Assembly: GCA_023241745.1 (NCBI GenBank)
Contig: JALQCY010000005.1
Coordinates: forward strand, 185,612-249,611
DNA from: Isoptericola peretonis
Lineage (GTDB): Bacteria; Actinomycetota; Actinomycetes; Actinomycetales; Cellulomonadaceae
Reading direction: 5' to 3'
DNA: 64,000 bases
Position numbers and translations under genes: made by a program
Notes under the pieces: model-generated
What the model was told of the DNA's origin: nothing
Seen by the model: only the letters and a program-made list of their open reading frames with translations
Databases searched by the model: none
Shown: one piece after another, positions 7,427 through 15,629 of the stretch
How the letters are laid out: every line of letters starts with the position of its first letter
Position numbering within the stretch: position 1 is the stretch's first letter

Positions 7427-8807
7427 CGGGCACCGGGCCGACAGCGGGCCGGCCCAGGCCACGCACGCGCCACCCGGCGTCGGCCCACCGGCGCGCGTCG
7501 AGCGCGTTGCGGGCGTCGACGACGACGCGGCGCGCGGGCTCGAGCGCGGCGGGGTCGAGGGCACGGAACTCCTCCCACTCGGTGAGGTGCAGCACCAGGT
7601 CGGCGCCCGTGACGGCCTCCTCGACGGTGTCCGCGTAGCCGAGGGTGGGGAAGGTGCGGGCGGCGGTCGCGTTGGCCCGCGGGTCGTGCACACGCACGTG
7701 CGCCCCCTGCAGCTGGAGCTGCGCGGCGACGTTGAGAGCCGGCGAGTCGCGCACGTCGTCCGTGCCGGGCTTGAACGCCGCGCCCAGGACGGCGATGCGG
7801 CGGCCGAGCACGCTGCCGCCGCACTCCTCCACGGCCAGGGCCACCGTGCGCGACCGGCGCCGCATGTTCACGGCGTCCACCTCCCGCAGGAACGTCAGCG
7901 CCTCGTCGACACCGAGCTCGCCGGCCCTGGCCATCAGCGCGCGGATGTCCTTGGGCAGGCAGCCGCCGCCGAACCCGAGCCCGGCGGACAGGAACTGGTG
8001 CCCGATGCGGGCGTCGTGCCCGATCGCGTCGGTGAGCGCGACGACGTCGCCGCCCGCCGCGTCGCACAGCTCGGCGATCGCGTTGGCGAACGAGATCTTG
8101 GTGGCGAGGAACGCGTTGGCGGCCACCTTGACCAGCTCCGACGTGGCGAGGTCGGTGACGAGGAACGGCACACCGGTGTCGACGACCGGCGCGTACAGCT
8201 CGCGCAGCACCTTCTCGTGGAGCGGGTCCGTCACGCCGACGACGATCCGGTCGGGGCGCAGCGTGTCGTCGACGGCGCGGCCCTCCCGCAGGAACTCGGG
8301 GTTCCACGCCACTCCCACCCGGACGTCCGCGGGCGCCGCCTCGTCGGCGAGCGCCTGCAGGCCGGCGGCGGTGCCCACGGGCACGGTGGACTTGCCCACG
8401 AGCAGGGCGTCGCGGCGCAGGTGCGGCACCAGGGAGGCCACCGCGGCCTCGACGTGGCTCGTGTCCGCGGCCATCGAGTCGCGGCGCTGCGGCGTGCCCA
8501 CGCAGACGAAGTGCAGGTCGGCGAACTCCGCCGCCTCCGCGGGGTCCGTGGTGAACCGCAGCCGCCCGGTCGCGGTGTGCCGCTCCACGAGCTCCGCCAG
8601 CCCGGGCTCGTAGAACGGCAGCCGCCCCGCCGCGAGGTCGGCGACCTTCGCCGGGTCGGTGTCGAGCCCGAGCACGTCGTAGCCCAGCTCGGCCAGGCAC
8701 GCGGCGTGCGTGGCGCCCAGGTAGCCCGTGCCGATCACGGTGACCCGCGGGGTGGTGCGAGGCGTGTCGGCGGCGAGGTCGGCGCTGGTCGCGGAGTGGT
8801 GCGTCAT
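7416..8807 (-). CDS. UDP-glucose/GDP-mannose 6-dehydrogenase family protein
   Basis: A 463-residue nucleotide-sugar dehydrogenase. It has the NAD motif GTGYLG (residues 26–31), the catalytic region LGFGGGCLPKD with nucleophile Cys283, and a C-terminal UDP-binding domain including FKPGTDDVRDSP. It oxidises the C6 hydroxyl of a nucleotide sugar, typically UDP-glucose to UDP-glucuronate. It is the last gene of a six-gene operon and starts in an ATGA overlap with the kinase fusion upstream. It probably supplies a uronic-acid donor for the glycosyltransferases of the same operon. Confidence 0.9.
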   Translation of the reverse strand: MTHHSATSADLAADTPRTTPRVTVIGTGYLGATHAACLAELGYDVLGLDTDPAKVADLAAGRLPFYEPGLAELVERHTATGRLRFTTDPAEAAEFADLHFVCVGTPQRRDSMAADTSHVEAAVASLVPHLRRDALLVGKSTVPVGTAAGLQALADEAAPADVRVGVAWNPEFLREGRAVDDTLRPDRIVVGVTDPLHEKVLRELYAPVVDTGVPFLVTDLATSELVKVAANAFLATKISFANAIAELCDAAGGDVVALTDAIGHDARIGHQFLSAGLGFGGGCLPKDIRALMARAGELGVDEALTFLREVDAVNMRRRSRTVALAVEECGGSVLGRRIAVLGAAFKPGTDDVRDSPALNVAAQLQLQGAHVRVHDPRANATAARTFPTLGYADTVEEAVTGADLVLHLTEWEEFRALDPAALEPARRVVVDARNALDARRWADAGWRVRGLGRPAVGPVPVTP

Positions 8808-11200
8808 CGGTCCTCCAGAGGGGTGAGCAGGGTGTGGTCGAACGTCAGGGGTCGGTCCAGGCCGGCCAGGAGCGCGCCGGGGACGTCCCCGGGTGCGGGC
8901 CGGAAGGCGTACACCGCGGCGAGCCGGGCACGCGCTGCGACGGCGTACGCGGCGAGGCCGCGGGGTCCTGCAGCGCCGGCGCCGTAGCCGTCGACGACGG
9001 CGCGGGCCACGAGGGCCGCCCGCGTCGTCGTGCACACGCCCTGGTGGGCGCGCAGCTCCAGGTGCGCCAGCAGGTTCGCCAGGTCGAGGGCGGGGTGCGC
9101 GACGGCGGCGAGGTCCAGGTCGAGCAGGCCCACGCGCACCCGGCCCGCCGCGCCGTCGCCGCCGGCCCGGGCGTCGACGAGCAGCTGCTTGTCGTGCAGG
9201 TCGCGGTGGGTGAGCACGGGCCCGCACGCAGGAGCCGCGGCGAGCACGCCGCGCACGTGCCGGACGACCACGTCCACGTGGGGCCGCGTCGTCGCGCCGT
9301 GGGCGGCCGCAAGGCTCCACCACCGCTCGACGACCGCGGTCTCGGCGTCGGCGTCGTGCGCCGCGACCCGTGCCGGCGGCGCGGCGTCGTGCAGCCGGCG
9401 CAGCCCGCGCCCGACCTCCCGTCCGGCCGCGTCGAGCACGGCGTCGGGCGTGGTCGCGTCGCGCAGCAGCGCGTGCAGGGTGCGGCCGGGCAGGGGTGCC
9501 GTGGTGACCCACCCTTCCCCGCGGCCCACGGTGACCGGGGTGGCGAACGCCTCGGCCGGCACGGCGACGTCGGCGGGCTCCCGGCCCGGGCGCGTCACCT
9601 TGGTGTACGTGCCGTCGGGGTGGCGCACGACGCCCCGACGTCCGGAGCGGTGCGCGACGAGCGTCGCGCCCTCCCGGACGCGAGCGCGGAGACCGGGCAG
9701 GTCGGGGTCGGTACCGCCGGGCTGCAGCACCAGGCCACCGCCTGCGACCGGCGCGGCCCGGAGGGCGTGCCGGTCGGCGACGTCGGCCTCCCGGTGCCAG
9801 CGTCCGGCCAGGACCGCGCCGTCGCCGGCGAGCCCGACCACGAGCAGCCGGTCGGCCGAGCGTGGGAGCACGGCGCGCAGCGCGTGCCCGCGCGCCGCGA
9901 GCGCGTCGGCCAGCGCGACGGCGACGGGCGCCGTCCGGATGCGGGGTGCGCCGCACCGTCCGGCGCCCGCGAGCGCGGTGCCGAGCGCGCCGCCGCGGCC
10001 GTCGGCGATCTCCTCGGCGAGCGCCATGCACGCGCGGGACGTCGCGGCCCAGCCGGCCTCCAGGCGCCGGAACGGCTCGGAGGCGCGCCGCCGCAGGTGC
10101 GCCGCGACGGCGGCGCGCAGCTCGGGCCCCTGCACGAATCCCCCGTGGTCGGCGTAGCCGCCGAGCACGGCGGCGAGCCGCGCCGCGGCGGCGTCCGGGT
10201 CGTCGTGCGCCCGCACGAGCGCCGCGGCGAGCGAGCCGAGGTCGTCGGCCGGGCTCCCCCAGCGGGCGGCGTCGGCGTCGACGAGCCACAGCCCGCCGTC
10301 TGGCGCCCGCACCAACTGGTCGAGCGACAGGTCGCCGTGCAGCGGGACGCTGCCCGCCGGTCGCGGGGGCAGGCCTTGCCCGGCGGGCCGTGCCCCGTGC
10401 AGCGCGGCGGCCAGCGCGCCGACCTCGCGGAGCGCCGCGTCGTCCAGCGTGCCGGCGGCGTCCAGCCCGTCCAGCGGCCGGCCCGGTACCCAGTCCGTCA
10501 CGACGACGCCGCGGTCGGCGTCCACGGCGCGCAGCCGCGGCACCCGGACCGCTCCCCGCCCGGCCGCGTCCGACACCGCGCCGAGCAGCGTGTACCCGGC
10601 GACGGCCCGGCCGACGGCCGCCGGCCGCAGCACGCGGACCACCGCCTCGCCCCCCGGTCCGGCGGCGTGCAGCACCGCGCGGCGCTCGGGGTTGTGCCGC
10701 AGCAGCCGCACCCGGCCCGCCGCGACCGTCCAGGGCCCGGCGTCCGTCGCCGCCTTCGCCACACCGTCGACCGCGCCGGCAGCGATCCGGGCGGCGTCGC
10801 GCGCCGCCGGGAGCTGGCGGTCGGCGGTCCAGTCGGTGACGACCAGCCCGGCGGCGCGGTCCAGCAGCACGAGCTCGTCCGGTCGGCGGGGATCGAGCCC
10901 CTTGTCGAGCTTGCCGCGCGCGTGGTCGGCGTACGCGCGCACCAGCAGGTCTCGCGAGGGGCCGTGCGCGCCGTCGGCCCGCTCGGCCGTCCACCGGCAG
11001 GACAGCACCACGCTGGTGCCGGGCTTGTACCGCAGGTAGGGACGGGAGAGGTGTCCCGGCGTCCCGGTGGCCGCGGCGAGGCGCCCGGCGAGCGCGTCGA
11101 GGTCGAGGACGACCGGGAGGGCGGGAACGTCGGCGTCTCGCGCCGCGACGTCCCGCACGGTCGCGGGTACGGCGGGGGCAAGGGTCAGGTCAGGCGCCAC
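8804..11200 (-). CDS. Tandem phosphotransferase (APH-fold) fusion protein
   Basis: A 798-residue protein with two protein-kinase-like/APH catalytic modules. Module 1 has HGDLSLDQ (288–295) and WLVDAD (305–310). Module 2 has HRDLHDKQ (665–672) and LLDLD (692–696). In both, the Asn usually found five residues after the catalytic Asp is Gln (Gln295, Gln672). The module-1 N-lobe is preceded by RPYLRYKPGTS, resembling proteins of actinobacterial glycan loci. It overlaps the exporter gene by 11 bp and the sugar-dehydrogenase gene by 4 bp, so it is made as part of the glycan operon. It may phosphorylate a sugar or a glycosylated intermediate. The substrate is unknown, and activity of each half should not be assumed. 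Confidence 0.8.
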   Translation of the reverse strand: MAPDLTLAPAVPATVRDVAARDADVPALPVVLDLDALAGRLAAATGTPGHLSRPYLRYKPGTSVVLSCRWTAERADGAHGPSRDLLVRAYADHARGKLDKGLDPRRPDELVLLDRAAGLVVTDWTADRQLPAARDAARIAAGAVDGVAKAATDAGPWTVAAGRVRLLRHNPERRAVLHAAGPGGEAVVRVLRPAAVGRAVAGYTLLGAVSDAAGRGAVRVPRLRAVDADRGVVVTDWVPGRPLDGLDAAGTLDDAALREVGALAAALHGARPAGQGLPPRPAGSVPLHGDLSLDQLVRAPDGGLWLVDADAARWGSPADDLGSLAAALVRAHDDPDAAAARLAAVLGGYADHGGFVQGPELRAAVAAHLRRRASEPFRRLEAGWAATSRACMALAEEIADGRGGALGTALAGAGRCGAPRIRTAPVAVALADALAARGHALRAVLPRSADRLLVVGLAGDGAVLAGRWHREADVADRHALRAAPVAGGGLVLQPGGTDPDLPGLRARVREGATLVAHRSGRRGVVRHPDGTYTKVTRPGREPADVAVPAEAFATPVTVGRGEGWVTTAPLPGRTLHALLRDATTPDAVLDAAGREVGRGLRRLHDAAPPARVAAHDADAETAVVERWWSLAAAHGATTRPHVDVVVRHVRGVLAAAPACGPVLTHRDLHDKQLLVDARAGGDGAAGRVRVGLLDLDLAAVAHPALDLANLLAHLELRAHQGVCTTTRAALVARAVVDGYGAGAAGPRGLAAYAVAARARLAAVYAFRPAPGDVPGALLAGLDRPLTFDHTLLTPLEDR

Positions 11201-13067
11201 GGGACGCCACCTCCTCCGGGCCGGGGCGGGCCGGCGTTCGTGCGGGCAGAGGGTGCGACGGGTCTGACGCTTCGCCGAGGACGACGTCGGGCGGGCCGGA
11301 CGCGACCACCCGACCGCCGTCGAGCCGCACGACCCGCTCGCAGCCGCGGGCGGCGTCCAGGTCGTGGGTGATGACGAACGTGGTGCGCCCGCGCGTGAGG
11401 CGGCCGAGCGCGTCGACGACCTCGTGCTCGGTCTGCTCGTCCAGGCCGGTGAGGGCCTCGTCCAGCACGACCACGGGGGCGTCGAGCATCGCGGCGCGCG
11501 CGATGGCGATCCGCTGTCGCTGGCCGCCGGACAGCGTGCCGCCCCGCTCCCCCACGACCGTGTCGTACGCGTCGGGCAGCGCCATGACGAAGTCGTGCGC
11601 GCCGGCCACGCGGGCGGCGCGCTCGACCTCTTCGTCGGTGGCGTCGGGCACGGCGGCGGTGATGTTCTCGCGGACCGTGCCGTGGAACAGCACGCTCTCC
11701 TGCAGCACGACCGCGACGGACCGGCGCACGCTCTCGAGGGTGAGGTTGCGCAGGTCGTGGCCGTCGAGCCGCACGGTGCCCTGGTCGGGGTCGCGCAGGC
11801 GGGAGATCAGCGAGACCAGGCTCGACTTCCCCGCCCCCGACGCGCCCACCACCGCGACCCGCTCGCCGGGCCGCACCGCCAGGTCGAGGCCCCGCAGCAC
11901 CGGGTGCCCGGGCACGTAGGAGAACCAGACGCCCTCGAACCGCACGTCGCCCAGCGCGCGGCCGACGGGCCGCGCCCAGCTCGCGTCGGTCACCTCGGGC
12001 CGGCTCTCCAGCACCTCGACGACGCGCTCCCCCGAGGCCCCGGCCTGCGCGATGCGGCCGGTGTACTTCGCGATGTCGCGCATCGGCTTGAACGCGGCCT
12101 TGAGGTAGGTGAGGAACACGGTGAGCTCGCCCGGGGTGAGCGCGCCGTCGAGCACCCGCTGCGCGCCGACATACAGCACGACGGCGGTGGCGACGCCCAC
12201 GAGCACGTCGGTGGACCGCTCCAGCCCGGCGGACAGGCGCTTGGCGCGCACGCCCTCGTGCAGCGACGACGAGTTCGACCGCGCGAAGCGGCCGCCCATG
12301 CGGTCCTCGAGCGCGTAGGCCTGGACCACCTTGACCGCCCCGAGCGTCTCGGTGGCGAGGGAGGCGAGCTGCCCCTCGGCCTTGCGCTGGTCGCGCGAGA
12401 CGCGCCGGATGCGGCGCGAGAGGCGCGAGCTGGTGAGCAGGAAGACCGGCAGCACCACCACCATGACCAGGGCGAGCAGCGGATCGAGGATCGCGACCAC
12501 GACCACCATGCCGACGAGCGTCACGACGTTGCCGATCATCGGCAGCATCGCCGTCACCGACACCTCCTTGAGGCGCGTGACGTCGCTGGTGAGGCGCGTG
12601 ACGAGGTCTCCGGTCGCCGAGCCGTCGTGGAAGCGCAGGGACAGCCGCTGCAGGTGCTCGAAGACGTCGGCGCGTACCCCCGTGAGGACGCGGTTGCCGG
12701 CCAGCGAGAAGCACACGGTCGACGCGTAGGCCGCACCCGCGCGCAGCAGCACGATCACCAGCAGCGACCCCGCGGCGAGCAGGATCAGCGCCGGCAGGTT
12801 CGCCGGCTCGGGACCGGCCGCCGTCGAGCCCGTGGCGGCGACGATGCCGTCCACCACGTACTTCAGCGGCCACGGCTCCAGCAACCGCATGCCGACCTCG
12901 GCGAGCATCGCGAGGCTGCCCAGCACGAACAGGCGACGCTCGGGCCGCACGTGGTGGCGCAGGTGCGGCCAGAACCGTCGGAACGAGCGGCCCGCGTCGC
13001 GCAACGACCGCGGCGTGTACCGGCCGGCGGCGGTGACGCCGGAGGCCGTGTCAGCGGTGTCAGCCAT
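11190..13067 (-). CDS. ABC transporter, fused membrane and ATPase domains (exporter)
   Basis: A 625-residue half-transporter of the exporter (MsbA/lipid-flippase-like) class. The N-terminal ABC transmembrane domain has about six helices, beginning near LFVLGSLAMLAEVGM. The ATPase domain has Walker A GASGAGKSS, Q-loop LQESVLFHGTV, signature LSGGQRQR, Walker B VVVLDEAL and switch His in VITHDL. The Walker B glutamate is present, so the ATPase should be active. ATG 13067 overlaps the upstream glycosyltransferase gene by 8 bp. In this operon it probably exports a glycolipid or oligosaccharide. It would act as a homodimer, since no second half-transporter is present. Confidence 0.9.
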   Translation of the reverse strand: MADTADTASGVTAAGRYTPRSLRDAGRSFRRFWPHLRHHVRPERRLFVLGSLAMLAEVGMRLLEPWPLKYVVDGIVAATGSTAAGPEPANLPALILLAAGSLLVIVLLRAGAAYASTVCFSLAGNRVLTGVRADVFEHLQRLSLRFHDGSATGDLVTRLTSDVTRLKEVSVTAMLPMIGNVVTLVGMVVVVAILDPLLALVMVVVLPVFLLTSSRLSRRIRRVSRDQRKAEGQLASLATETLGAVKVVQAYALEDRMGGRFARSNSSSLHEGVRAKRLSAGLERSTDVLVGVATAVVLYVGAQRVLDGALTPGELTVFLTYLKAAFKPMRDIAKYTGRIAQAGASGERVVEVLESRPEVTDASWARPVGRALGDVRFEGVWFSYVPGHPVLRGLDLAVRPGERVAVVGASGAGKSSLVSLISRLRDPDQGTVRLDGHDLRNLTLESVRRSVAVVLQESVLFHGTVRENITAAVPDATDEEVERAARVAGAHDFVMALPDAYDTVVGERGGTLSGGQRQRIAIARAAMLDAPVVVLDEALTGLDEQTEHEVVDALGRLTRGRTTFVITHDLDAARGCERVVRLDGGRVVASGPPDVVLGEASDPSHPLPARTPARPGPEEVASRGA

Positions 13068-14349
13068 GACGGGCTCCCGCGGGTTCCGCCATCGACACGC
13101 CCGCGTACCCGAGCGCCCGCCGCACGACGACGGACCAGTCGTGCCGCTCCACGGCGACCTCCCGGGCCCGCGCCCCCAGCGACTCCCGCCGGGCGGGGTC
13201 GTGCGCGAGGTCGACGAGCGCGTCCGCCAGCGCGGCGGCGTCACCGGGCGGGACGAGTACCCCGGCAGCACCGTGCTCGAGCGCGTCGGGCAGCTCACCG
13301 ACGGCGCTCGCGACGACCGGCAGCCCGGCGGCGAGGTACTCGTAGACCTTGAGCGGCGAGAAGTAGAAGCCGTCCAGCGGCGGATAGGGCGCGACGGCGA
13401 CGTCCGCGCGGTGCAGCAGCGCGGGGACGTCGGCCGGCACGACGGCGCCCGCGCTCTCGACGCCGTCCACGACCCCGAGCGCGCGGGCCCGGCCGAGCAC
13501 CGCCTCCCGCTCGGGGCCGTCGCCGACGAGCAGGAGCCGCGCGCCGGGCACGCGGCCGCGCATCTCGGCGAACGCGTCGACCAGCACGTCCAGCCCGTGC
13601 CACGGCTTGAGGGTGCCGACGAAGAGCACGGTGAACTCCGCCGCGCCTTGCCGCGGTCTTCGCGCGGACGCGTTCACGGGCGCCAGGGCGCCCTCCACTT
13701 CGGGAGGGATACGTCCGCGCGAAGAACGCGGCAGGGCGCGGCTCACGTCCGTGGACGGCTGCGTGGTGATCCGGGAGGTGTCCACGCCGTTGGCTAGCAC
13801 GTGCACCTTCTCCGGGTGCTCGCCGGCGCGCTCGGCCGCCCACGCCGCGACGGGCCCGCTGACGGCGACGACGGCGGTGGCGGCGCCGATGGCGGCCCGG
13901 GCGCAGCGCTCGGCCGCGGCCTCGTCGACCAGCTCCCGGTGCGTGCGCTGCTCGGCGACCAGGGGCGCGTTCACCTCGAGCACGCTCGGGACGCCGGCGT
14001 CGCACGCCCAGGCGGTGGCCGCGGTGCCCCAGAGGGAGTAACGCTCGTAGACAAGGTCGAGATCCCCGCCCCCGGCGTCTATCGCGGCGATGACGCCGGT
14101 GACCTGCGCGTCGGCCTCGCGCAGCGCAGCTTCGCGCTGCGCCGTCGTGCCGGTGGGAGCCACCGGCACCCGGTGCACGACGACGCCGGTGAGGTCGGCG
14201 GGCACGTCACCGCCGGGGCGCGTGGTGACGACGTGCACCTCCGCGCCCGCGCGCACCAGCTCGCGCAGCACGGCCTGCACGTGCACTGACGAGCCCTTGC
14301 GGCCGAACACCGGGACGCCCGGGTCGGAGCTCACGTACGCGACCCTCAT
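13060..14349 (-). CDS. Glycosyltransferase family 4 protein with in-frame palindromic insertion
   Basis: A 429-residue GT-B fold enzyme. The N-terminal lobe begins MRVAYVSSDPGVPVFGRKGSS. The C-terminal lobe starts with VLFVGTLKPWHGLDVL and carries the donor-binding Glu region near LKVYEYLAAGLPVVAS. Between the lobes, after HVLANGVD, residues ~204–236 (RALPRSSRGR through RPRQGAA) are not typical of the family. They are encoded by a 95-bp palindrome at 13644–13738. The insertion keeps the frame and sits in an interdomain loop, so the enzyme may still work. The start overlaps the upstream gene by an ATGA. Confidence 0.88.
   Translation of the reverse strand: MRVAYVSSDPGVPVFGRKGSSVHVQAVLRELVRAGAEVHVVTTRPGGDVPADLTGVVVHRVPVAPTGTTAQREAALREADAQVTGVIAAIDAGGGDLDLVYERYSLWGTAATAWACDAGVPSVLEVNAPLVAEQRTHRELVDEAAAERCARAAIGAATAVVAVSGPVAAWAAERAGEHPEKVHVLANGVDTSRITTQPSTDVSRALPRSSRGRIPPEVEGALAPVNASARRPRQGAAEFTVLFVGTLKPWHGLDVLVDAFAEMRGRVPGARLLLVGDGPEREAVLGRARALGVVDGVESAGAVVPADVPALLHRADVAVAPYPPLDGFYFSPLKVYEYLAAGLPVVASAVGELPDALEHGAAGVLVPPGDAAALADALVDLAHDPARRESLGARAREVAVERHDWSVVVRRALGYAGVSMAEPAGARHG
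13644..13738. repeat. Palindromic element inserted in the glycosyltransferase coding sequence
   Basis: Left arm 13644–13670 and right arm 13712–13738 are reverse complements at 25 of 27 positions, with a 41-bp loop. The loop itself contains a GGGCGCC/GGCGCCC hairpin. Because of the symmetry, both strands read RALPRSSRGR-like peptides. The size and structure resemble a small REP/MITE-like element captured inside a gene without breaking the frame. No second copy is obvious in this window. Confidence 0.75.
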
Positions 14350-15629
14350 GCCGCTCTCCCCTCCGCGGCGGGCGCCGCCGCGCTCTGCAGCACGTCCAGC
14401 AGGCGCCGGGACGTGCCGACCACGTCGAACTCGGCCTCGACCAGGGCGCGGGCGCCGTCCGCGAGGCGCGACGCCTCCGCCTCGTCGTCGAGCACCCGGC
14501 CGAGCGCCACGGCGAGGGCCCGGGCGTCGCCGGGCGGCGCGAGGAGCCCGGTCTCACCGTCGCGGACCGCCTCGGGGATGCCGGTGACGGGCGTGGAGAC
14601 GACGGGCGTGCCGAGCGCCATCGCCTCGAGCAGCACGGTGGGCAGGCCGTCGCGGTTCCCGTCGGCGCCGAGCACGCACGGGGCGGCGAAGACGGCGGCG
14701 CGCGCCACGACGTCGCGCACCCGGTCCTGCGGCAGCGGGCCGTGGAACGTCACGCGGTCCGCGCCCGCCCCCACGAGGCCGAGGGCTGCGGCGCGTGCGC
14801 GCAGGTCCGCCTCCTGCGGGCCGGACCCGACGAGGTCGAGGTGCACGTCGCGGCCGTCCGCCGCGAGGAGCGCGAGCGCGTCGAGGAGGTCGCCGAAGCC
14901 CTTCTTCTCGACGAGGCGCCCGACGGCGCAGATCCGCCCCGGCACACGGGGCCCGTCGGCGCGGGCGTACTCCCGCAGGTCGAGGCCGTTGTACACGCGC
15001 ACCACGCGCTCGGCGTCGGCCCCGTACGTCTCGCGCAGGTAGGCGAGGTTGTGGTCGCTCACCGTGACGACGGAGCGCGCGTCCGCGAGCTTGGCCCGCA
15101 GGTCGGCGGGGTCCACCGACTCGTGGAAGATGTCCTTCGCGTGCGCCGTGAAGGTGTAGCCGATCCCGAGCACGGCGGCCGCGAGGCGGGCGACCGTCGT
15201 GGCGACGGACCCGAAGTGGGCGTGCAGGTGCGTCAGCCCGGCGTCGTGCGCCGCCGACGCGACCCAGAGCGCCTGGACGGCGTCCTCCGGGTCCGCGGCG
15301 AGCAGGTCCGTGAGCGTGGCGGCGGGCAGGGCGCGCAGGTCCAGCCGCTCGTGCGCGGCGGCGAGCGCCGACCAGGCGTCCGCCGTCCGCGTGGCCCGCG
15401 GCACGTAGCGCACCGGCGCGGCGACGTCCGCGAGCGCGGCGTGGAACCGGGTGTCGACCGGGGCGCGCAGGGAGAAGATCTCGATCTCGACGCCGCGGCG
15501 CTCCAGGCCGCGCACCTCGTTGACGATGAACGTCTCCGAGAAGCGCGGGTACATCTTGGTCACGTAGCCGACGCGCGGCGTGACGCCCGGGACGCTCGTC
15601 GGGACGGGGATGATGTCAGGCCGTGGCAC
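14346..15629 (-). CDS. Glycosyltransferase family 4 protein (colanic-acid type)
   Basis: A 427-residue GT-B enzyme resembling WcaL/AmsK-type exopolysaccharide transferases. Visible motifs are YVTKMYPRFSETFIVNEV near the start, LHAHFGS, TFTAHAKDIF, and in the C-lobe ICAVGRLVEKKGFGDLLDAL, followed by NRDGLPTVLLEAMALGTPVV with the donor-binding Glu. The GTG at 15629 overlaps the preceding gene by 14 bp, and the end overlaps the next GT gene by ATGA. It probably adds a sugar to a lipid-linked or small-molecule acceptor on the cytoplasmic side. Donor and acceptor are unknown. Confidence 0.9.
   Translation of the reverse strand: MPRPDIIPVPTSVPGVTPRVGYVTKMYPRFSETFIVNEVRGLERRGVEIEIFSLRAPVDTRFHAALADVAAPVRYVPRATRTADAWSALAAAHERLDLRALPAATLTDLLAADPEDAVQALWVASAAHDAGLTHLHAHFGSVATTVARLAAAVLGIGYTFTAHAKDIFHESVDPADLRAKLADARSVVTVSDHNLAYLRETYGADAERVVRVYNGLDLREYARADGPRVPGRICAVGRLVEKKGFGDLLDALALLAADGRDVHLDLVGSGPQEADLRARAAALGLVGAGADRVTFHGPLPQDRVRDVVARAAVFAAPCVLGADGNRDGLPTVLLEAMALGTPVVSTPVTGIPEAVRDGETGLLAPPGDARALAVALGRVLDDEAEASRLADGARALVEAEFDVVGTSRRLLDVLQSAAAPAAEGRAA

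Noticed and set aside
7416..10994. A 1192-codon open frame spanning the sugar dehydrogenase and much of the kinase fusion
   Set aside because: The upstream two-thirds is a shadow of the kinase in another frame. The real gene starts at 8807 in an ATGA overlap.
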